This document shows, piece after piece, positions 14,659-19,477 of a stretch of 19,477 nucleotides of DNA. Where the stretch lies: NCBI GenBank assembly GCA_052387335.1, contig JBQTJH010000101.1, positions 1 to 19,477 of the forward strand, in the 5' to 3' direction. Positions within the stretch are counted from its first letter, which is position 1, and each line of letters starts with the position of its first letter. A model generated the notes under the pieces. The model saw only the letters and a list, made by a program, of their open reading frames with translations. It had not been told where the DNA came from and did no database searches. Position numbers and translations under genes: made by a program. The DNA comes from Panacagrimonas sp052387335 (lineage in GTDB: Bacteria > Pseudomonadota > Gammaproteobacteria > Nevskiales > Nevskiaceae).

Positions 14659-15041
14659 ATCTGCTACTCGACACTCATGTTGCGCTGTGGGCGATCACCG
14701 ATAGCCCCAAGCTGACCAAGAAAGCCCGCGAGCTAATTGAATCGCCAAGATCATCGGTCTGGATCAGCGCCGCAACGGTGTGGGAGATCACCATCAAGCA
14801 TGGCTTGGGACGTGGCGACATGCCGGTTTCCGGGCAAGCAGCGTTACGCTACTTTCAGGCGTCTGGCTACCAGTTGCTTCCCATCGAAGCCGAGCACGCA
14901 GCGGCTGTAGAAGACCTGCCCAAGCATCATGCTGATCCGTTTGACCGCATCCTCGTAGCGCAGGCGCTTGTCGAGCCGATGCGGCTTATCACCCACGACC
15001 CCATCGTGGCGCGCTACAGCGACACCGTCATCGAAATTTGA
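14655..15041 (+). CDS. PIN-domain ribonuclease toxin (VapC-like)
   Basis: A 128-residue PIN-domain protein, starting at a TTG that overlaps the antitoxin stop (TTGA). The acidic, metal-binding residues are in place: D6 in LLLDTHVALW, E44 in ATVWEI, D94 and D97 in HHADPFDRILVAQA, and D115 in THDP. The ..DTH..LW and DPFDR.L..QA patterns are typical of the PIN subgroup paired with Phd/YefM-type antitoxins. The family cleaves RNA with Mg2+, often tRNA or rRNA; the target here is unknown. The active site looks intact, so the pair is probably functional. Confidence 0.88.
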   Translation: MNLLLDTHVALWAITDSPKLTKKARELIESPRSSVWISAATVWEITIKHGLGRGDMPVSGQAALRYFQASGYQLLPIEAEHAAAVEDLPKHHADPFDRILVAQALVEPMRLITHDPIVARYSDTVIEI

Positions 15042-15069
15042 AGCGCGCTTCCCGATCTATGCAGCGCCC

Positions 15070-15124
15070 GAGATCTGCACGAACCCTTGTTCGAGCTTAT
15101 TTTGGTAGACGCCGCGCAGATCTC
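15070..15124. repeat. 9-bp inverted repeat in the gap between toxin and sugar dehydrogenase
   Basis: GAGATCTGC (15070-15078) and GCAGATCTC (15116-15124) are perfect inverted copies 37 bases apart, and a smaller hairpin CGAAC/GTTCG lies between them. They sit between convergent genes. They could form a bidirectional termination structure or mark a past insertion; there is no T-run. Confidence 0.4.
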
Positions 15125-15155
15125 ACCCCAGTAGCGCCCCAACCCGACAACACGC

Positions 15156-16337
15156 TCAGCTTTTCGCCTTCCCCAGCTTCAAGATCACTCCGTCATCCGC
15201 CACCACCCACAGCTCACCGCTGGGGCTGATGCGCACGCTGCGCACGCGCAGATGTTGATCCGTCAGCAGCCGCTCTTCCTTCACATAGCGGCCATCTTTC
15301 AACTGCACGCGATTGAGATGGCCGCGCAGGGCCGCCACAAACACACTGCCCTGCCATTGCGGAAACGCAGCCCCGGCGTAGTACGCCATGCCCCCGGTCG
15401 CGATGCTTGGCACGTAGTAATGCACCGGCTGCTCCATGCCGTCCTTGGCCGCGCCCTCGCCGATCTTGCCGCCCACATACTCCTTGCCGTAGGTGATCAC
15501 CGGCCAGCCGTAGTTGCGACCGGGCAGCACGCGGTTGATCTCGTCGCCGCCGCGCGGCCCGTGCTCCACCGCCCAGATTTGATTGGTGGCCGCGTCCAGA
15601 TCCATGCCCTGCGGATTGCGATGCCCGTAGGAATAAATTTCCGGCAGCGCACCCGCCACCTTCACGAACGGATTATCGGTTGGCACGCGGCCGTCATCGT
15701 GCAAGCGCAGGATCTTGCCATTGTGTCGGCCCAGATTCTGCGCGTCATCACGCTCGCCCCGATCGCCCACGCACAAAAACAGAAAGCCGTCGCGATCAAA
15801 CACCATAGCCCCGCCAAAGTGCTGCCCCTTGCCGGTGTTCGCCTGCGCCTGCAGCAACAGCTTCTGTTCTGTGAGCGCACTGCCCTGCAAGCGCGCGCGG
15901 GTGAAGTGCGTGGTGTAGCCCCCAGCTGGCGCCGGCGCCGCATAGCTCAAGTACAACCAGCCGTTGGTCGCAAAATCCGGATGCAGCACCACCGCATGCA
16001 AGCCGCCCTGACCATGCACCGTGACCGCCGGCATTCCCGTAATCGCCGAACGCTCCCCGGTCTGCAGATGGATGCGCGTCAAGCGACCCACCTTCTCCGT
16101 CACCAGAATTTCCGTGTCGCCAAGAAACGCCACGTCCCAGGGCAATTCCAGACCCTGCACCACCGGCTGCGCGGTGTAGCCGAGCGACACCTCGGTGTAC
16201 CGGTTGTGCTCAGACTCCGCCGCCACCGCGTCGATCAAGGCCAGCGAGGGGCGCGGGTCTGCCCAGGGTTTCAGATACCAGGCGGCAAAACCCAACAGCC
16301 CGAAGAAGGTCAACAGCAGCCAGGGTCGAATGCGCAT
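15156..16337 (-). CDS. PQQ-dependent sugar dehydrogenase (soluble-GDH/YliI-like), membrane-anchored
   Basis: A 393-residue protein with one N-terminal hydrophobic segment (about 5-22), a signal anchor that should place it in the periplasm. A six-bladed beta-propeller of the glucose/sorbosone dehydrogenase family follows: ELPWDVAFL (about 64-72), GGLHAVVLHPDF (111-122), GDRGERDDAQ, YGHRNPQGMD and EHGPRGGDEIN. These blocks are those of PQQ-dependent aldose sugar dehydrogenases such as YliI. Substrate cannot be told from sequence, and PQQ genes are not in the window. It converges on the toxin gene and lies downstream of the pilin accessory gene on the same strand. Confidence 0.88.
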   Translation of the reverse strand: MRIRPWLLLTFFGLLGFAAWYLKPWADPRPSLALIDAVAAESEHNRYTEVSLGYTAQPVVQGLELPWDVAFLGDTEILVTEKVGRLTRIHLQTGERSAITGMPAVTVHGQGGLHAVVLHPDFATNGWLYLSYAAPAPAGGYTTHFTRARLQGSALTEQKLLLQAQANTGKGQHFGGAMVFDRDGFLFLCVGDRGERDDAQNLGRHNGKILRLHDDGRVPTDNPFVKVAGALPEIYSYGHRNPQGMDLDAATNQIWAVEHGPRGGDEINRVLPGRNYGWPVITYGKEYVGGKIGEGAAKDGMEQPVHYYVPSIATGGMAYYAGAAFPQWQGSVFVAALRGHLNRVQLKDGRYVKEERLLTDQHLRVRSVRISPSGELWVVADDGVILKLGKAKS

Positions 16338-16464
16338 GCGTCAGTCCCAGAAGATTCGTGATCAACAGAGCAGAAATACGGGTGAATAGTTCGATCTTCC
16401 CAGACGGGAACGCGCGGCTTCGGATTAGCGCTGGCGGCGGCACCATCGGCCCCGAGAAAGGTAG

Positions 16465-16512
16465 CCCGGGCCGACGCAGCTTCAAGCTTCAAGCTTCAAG
16501 CGTCGAGCCGGG
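16465..16512. repeat. Hairpin with three AGCTTCA heptamers in its centre
   Basis: Outer arms CCCGG..GACGC and GCGTC..CCGGG (16465-16477, 16500-16512) pair with two mismatches. Between them AGCTTCA is tandemly repeated three times (16478-16498), itself nearly self-complementary apart from one C-C mismatch per unit. It begins 7 bases past the stop of the pilin accessory gene on the minus strand, so it may act as its terminator; a weak CTACCTTTCTC tail follows. Confidence 0.6.
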
Positions 16513-16519
16513 ACCCGCT

Positions 16520-17347
16520 CTACCCCACCGCCTGCGCTGGTTTCGTCTTATACGGCTTTGGCGACTCAGAATCCTTCTTCTTGTCCGCGCCAAAACGCGG
16601 CTGCAACAAACGAATACCCAGAATTTCTCCAGACTTCGCGTCAATGATCACCGCCCCGTCGCGCGCATTAGCGGCTAGCGGCAAGTAAGCCAGCTCGGAT
16701 TCGCTACGCTCAAATGACTTCAACAAGGACTCCCAGGCCGCATCATCCAACTCATTGAGCTTGCGCAGTTCCTCCATCGGACGCTGGCGCTTGAGCATCT
16801 GCTCGCGCTGCGTCTCCAACGGCACAAAGTATTCCGGCAACTGCGGCAAGTCCGCCCCGCCGCCGATGGCGGAAAACAGAATGTCCGCCTTCGCATCCGT
16901 ATCTGTCGGCAACACCGCCGCCACCATCTTCGGCCCCCAAAACGAACGCTCCATCCCCGCCGGCGCCCGCGACAGACTGTCCGCGTTCACATCCTGATAC
17001 GCGATGGCATCAAACCGATCTACGTTGAAAACAACATAAGCCGGGCGACCGCCGTGAATCGCCTCCAACCCGTACAGCAACGCCGCAGTCTGCATGGCCG
17101 CAATCACCATCAGGTCAAATTTAAGGCCCCACTTGCCGGGAACGTAGATGATGGTGGTCATGAGCGGGCCTAGGGCCACATCGACACCGATCAGGATCAG
17201 CACCAGATAGTCCACGCCTTGGGCGCGGGCCAGAGCGCCCGGATACCAAACCAGAAAAATAAGCGACATCGCCATAAGGGCAATGAGTGCACTGATTGCC
17301 AAGTGAATGGAGCCAGCACGACATCGAACTTTAAGGCTGAGGTTCAT
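16520..17347 (-). CDS. TfpX/TfpZ-family type IV pilin accessory protein
   Basis: A 275-residue protein with three N-terminal membrane helices (about 14-36, 45-67 and 76-94), then a long soluble, probably periplasmic domain. The signature GVDVALGPLMTTIIYVPGK with FDLMVIAAMQTAALLYG, followed by RPAYVVFNVDRFDAI, is characteristic of TfpX/TfpZ proteins. In Pseudomonas these lie next to pilA and help the pilin of certain alleles to be made or assembled. The C-terminus is rich in Lys and Pro. No pilin gene is in the window; the upstream neighbour is divergent. The family assignment is firm; the role in pilus assembly here is inferred. Confidence 0.82.
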   Translation of the reverse strand: MNLSLKVRCRAGSIHLAISALIALMAMSLIFLVWYPGALARAQGVDYLVLILIGVDVALGPLMTTIIYVPGKWGLKFDLMVIAAMQTAALLYGLEAIHGGRPAYVVFNVDRFDAIAYQDVNADSLSRAPAGMERSFWGPKMVAAVLPTDTDAKADILFSAIGGGADLPQLPEYFVPLETQREQMLKRQRPMEELRKLNELDDAAWESLLKSFERSESELAYLPLAANARDGAVIIDAKSGEILGIRLLQPRFGADKKKDSESPKPYKTKPAQAVG

Positions 17348-17572
17348 CGAAAAACCTAGAGATTGATTCGGATATTTCTATACTCTTCAAGTGATCAATA
17401 CTGAACAAGTCGCACTTCGTGGTCGCCGTACAAATCCTTCTGCAGCTCGCATTCGATGGACGTGCAATAACTGATTCCAGGAGTCAGCGTCTAGGTCGAT
17501 TACATTGATATTTTCGGTAACGCTAAACCACAGTGTTGAGACACGCCGTAGGTAACCGACAGCACCCAAGCA
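17348..17572. other. 225-bp lower-GC divergent intergenic region
   Basis: It lies between the divergent pilin accessory gene and the membrane-protein gene and should hold both promoters. A TATAGA hexamer near 17381 (minus strand) may be a -10 box. I see no convincing gene. A short plus-strand frame (about 17394-17474) reads VINTEQVALRGRR ... RIRWTCNN then stop, faintly like a type IV pilin C-terminus, but it is too short to call. Confidence 0.4.
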
Positions 17573-18652
17573 ATGAAAAGAGCCACTCTCAACAACCTAC
17601 TTTTTTTGTCTGCGGTACTAGCGGTCTCGATCGCATATGCCGATTTGCGTTTACGGCTTAATTCTCAATACTCGGGAGCCACCTGGCAACAACTCCACGA
17701 CCTTACCGCACCGATACCCTTTGGGCACCGAGTGCTGGTGCCATTATTGGCTCGCCCAATCGTCGACCTAGGCGCTTCACTGCCAGATGCATTTCATGTT
17801 CTGGAAGCAGCGTCAACCTTCGCGATGATCTTGGCTTTGAGAGCCGGGCTGATGTCGCTCATGGTTCGTAAATGGGCAACAGTCCTCTCACTGGCGTTTC
17901 CGTTTACGCTGCCAATGGCGTTCTTGCTCCGCCTCGAATGGCCGATCTTTTACCCGTATGACACGCCATCAATGCTGTTTGTAGCGCTCGGCCTGCTTTT
18001 CATCTTCCGAAAAAAATGGACGGCACTGACTTTGTGCGTGGCATTGGGCGCTCTGAACAGAGAGTCGGCTCTTCTGATACCCGCACTCTTTAGCGCCATT
18101 TACCTCGGTCGCATGAAACTCAGTACTTACTCTCTTCTGCTAGCTACCCAGCTCTCAACCTTCTTCCTTGTGAGATTTTCCGTTTCGACAGCACTCTCGA
18201 ATAACCCGCAGCCTTACGGGGGTCCTTTTGCATGGCACAAGGACGAGGCGCTGCGAATCAATGACAACTTAATATGGCTGCTCAACCCGGCGAACGATCT
18301 TCGCTTATTGGCAACCATCGCGTTTTTGCCTTTAATTTGTTTGGCGCTTCGCGCTCATCTGCCCGACTACCTTAAACGTGCCGCGGTGGCTGGCGGCTCA
18401 TATTTCTTGGCGCTATTGTTCATAGGGAATCCTTACGAACCGCGGATTTTTGGGGAGTTGATCCTTATTCTTTTTTTCGTTACTTCGGCTGGCCTTTATC
18501 GATTTTTAAACGTGGCCCCATTGGCCGTAGCGCTTCCCAGCTATACCTCTGGAACTGCTCAAGAACTCGTCGCACGGCTAGACCGAATCCTTGTACCCGT
18601 AATTTTGGCGGGGTTCGCAGTCGCCATTTTCGTGGCAAACCGCATACTTTGA
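17573..18652 (+). CDS. Polytopic membrane protein, possibly GT-C-like, function unknown
   Basis: A 359-residue protein with about eight or nine predicted membrane helices. Recognisable conserved-looking spots are FGHRVLVPLLARP (about 50-62), YPYDTPSMLFVALGLLFIF (127-145), ALNRESALLIPALF (161-174) and NPYEPRIFGEL (about 286-296). Loops with Arg, Glu and Asp in otherwise hydrophobic helices occur in GT-C-fold polyprenyl-linked glycosyltransferases, but there is no diagnostic motif, so this is a suggestion. Base composition is clearly lower in GC than the rest of the window, with A/T-ending codons frequent, which points to recent acquisition. It is divergent from the pilin accessory gene and converges on the gene at the right edge. 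Confidence 0.72.
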   Translation: MKRATLNNLLFLSAVLAVSIAYADLRLRLNSQYSGATWQQLHDLTAPIPFGHRVLVPLLARPIVDLGASLPDAFHVLEAASTFAMILALRAGLMSLMVRKWATVLSLAFPFTLPMAFLLRLEWPIFYPYDTPSMLFVALGLLFIFRKKWTALTLCVALGALNRESALLIPALFSAIYLGRMKLSTYSLLLATQLSTFFLVRFSVSTALSNNPQPYGGPFAWHKDEALRINDNLIWLLNPANDLRLLATIAFLPLICLALRAHLPDYLKRAAVAGGSYFLALLFIGNPYEPRIFGELILILFFVTSAGLYRFLNVAPLAVALPSYTSGTAQELVARLDRILVPVILAGFAVAIFVANRIL

Positions 18653-18694
18653 ATATTTGAAGTTAAGACTTTAGCGATTGCACCAGGCGGAACC

Positions 18695-19477
18695 TTACCT
18701 ATCGCGTACTTTTACACGTGAAACGGATAGCGGAGGTCCGCTCAACTTCCAGGTCGTTGTACTGCCGTGAGTAATTCCGTAGCACGCGAATGGCGAACTG
18801 GAACGCCCCCGCACCCCGGGCAGACCGACCGCATTCTTGTCGAAGTCCGATGCTTCGATGTCGTGGTACCCAATACTCAGACGCCAGATTGCACCAAGTC
18901 TGTCGACTGATGCCCATGGTGCTCGAGCCGCGAGATGGACATCGGCGTAGAGAGCGCGAAGCAAAGGATCAACAACCCTATTGTCGCCTCGCAGCATTGA
19001 ATCGAGATATCCAGCAGGGAACGCGCGTTCGTAATGCCCGACCCTCGCCCCGGAGCGCGAGGGCAAGCGGGACAAGAACGGTTCAGTCAAGGCCAGCGGA
19101 TCAATCCAGCGCGCTTCAGGGCCCGCAGCGTAGGCCACCATCCCGATGCTGCAGCGCGTATACCAACCCGCATGCGGCCTCAGAAGGTAGCCCTCCAGCA
19201 GCCATGGGTGCGAAACCCATGTGCCGCGACGAAGTACGGGCCGTAGCCCCAGCGCCTGGTAATAGTACCCACGCTCATCTGCGAGGCCCGATTTTGATAT
19301 GTGGCGCCGGCTGAAATCTTCGGACGCAAAAACCGTCGTTGCTAATGTTCCAGCCTTTACAGCAAGCAGGGTTGCGATCACGAGGGCAGCACCCCTGATA
19401 GGTCTAGCATTCAGAGCAGCAGCTATCGTGGCCACCGACATGACCGTGGACGCGCTGAAAAACCTTCCCGCCATGTA
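18695..19477 (-). CDS. C-terminal part of a membrane protein resembling GT-C glycosyltransferases (truncated by the window edge)
   Basis: The frame is open to the last base, so the ATG at 19474 is probably internal. The visible ~260 residues begin with one or two membrane helices (about 1-50), followed by a soluble, probably periplasmic domain. Notable blocks are DERGYYYQALGL, DPLALTEPFLSRLP, VGHYERAFPAGYLDSM, NRVVDPLLRALY and IWRLSIGYHD. From memory, such GHxxR..P.GYL and D.lL.dPlLarl blocks occur in the C-terminal domains of bacterial GT-C proteins related to arabinofuranosyltransferases. I cannot test this, and the catalytic N-terminal half is outside the window. Confidence 0.6.
   Translation of the reverse strand, partial: YMAGRFFSASTVMSVATIAAALNARPIRGAALVIATLLAVKAGTLATTVFASEDFSRRHISKSGLADERGYYYQALGLRPVLRRGTWVSHPWLLEGYLLRPHAGWYTRCSIGMVAYAAGPEARWIDPLALTEPFLSRLPSRSGARVGHYERAFPAGYLDSMLRGDNRVVDPLLRALYADVHLAARAPWASVDRLGAIWRLSIGYHDIEASDFDKNAVGLPGVRGRSSSPFACYGITHGSTTTWKLSGPPLSVSRVKVRDR

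Noticed and set aside
15252..16361. 369-residue plus-strand open frame opposite the sugar dehydrogenase
   Set aside because: The minus-strand gene has clear family motifs. The plus-strand frame is His/Arg-rich antisense with no start context or domain.

Overview
The window is GC-rich, densely packed DNA that looks like the chromosome of a gammaproteobacterium, most plausibly of the Xanthomonadales/Nevskiales type. That placement rests on gene content and order (rpmB-rpmG beside radC, coaBC-dut, yrfG beside cysQ, a methionine-salvage mtnBDC cluster, a two-domain MaeB malic enzyme) and is an inference, not a proven taxonomy. Most of the first 14.4 kb is core metabolism. The last 5 kb is more accessory, and base composition drops clearly from about 17.35 kb to 18.7 kb.

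Layout. (1) 1-4.8 kb: the 3' part of a cyclic-nucleotide-binding/patatin phospholipase; a convergent HAD nucleotidase (yrfG); divergent cysQ with a tightly linked lysophospholipid-acyltransferase-like gene; then a 303-residue protein with a complete ferritin-like diiron ligand set, whose function I cannot name. (2) 4.85-8.3 kb, minus strand: mtnB-mtnD-mtnC (methionine salvage), preceded by the magnesium transporter mgtE. (3) 8.3-9.9 kb, minus strand: ribosomal proteins L28 and L33 (rpmB-rpmG), with a strong terminator that sits almost on the mgtE start, and radC upstream. (4) 9.9-14.4 kb, plus strand: a regulatory region with a perfect CRP-type site, then maeB, coaBC and dut. The gaps in this block are filled with REP-like palindromes, two of them as inverted pairs (REPIN-like). 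(5) 14.4-15.0 kb: a Phd/YefM antitoxin - PIN toxin operon with a perfect palindromic operator. (6) 15.1-16.3 kb: a membrane-anchored PQQ-type sugar dehydrogenase. (7) 16.5-19.5 kb: a TfpX/TfpZ-type type IV pilin accessory protein, a low-GC polytopic membrane protein and the C-terminal part of another membrane protein that resembles GT-C glycosyltransferases. Together these may be the edge of a pilin assembly or modification locus whose other half lies beyond the right edge.

How the genes work together. mtnB, mtnD and mtnC catalyse consecutive steps that recycle methylthioadenosine to methionine. cysQ clears phosphoadenosine phosphate from sulfate assimilation. coaBC and dut belong to the conserved CoA/dUTP housekeeping block. 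maeB links C4 acids to pyruvate and NADPH and probably responds to a CRP-like regulator. I see no rRNA, tRNA, CRISPR array, intact insertion sequence or prophage. The points most worth a second look are the unassigned diiron protein, the attenuator-like arrangement before mgtE, the REPIN-like repeats, the CRP site and the possible pilin-modification cluster at the right edge.
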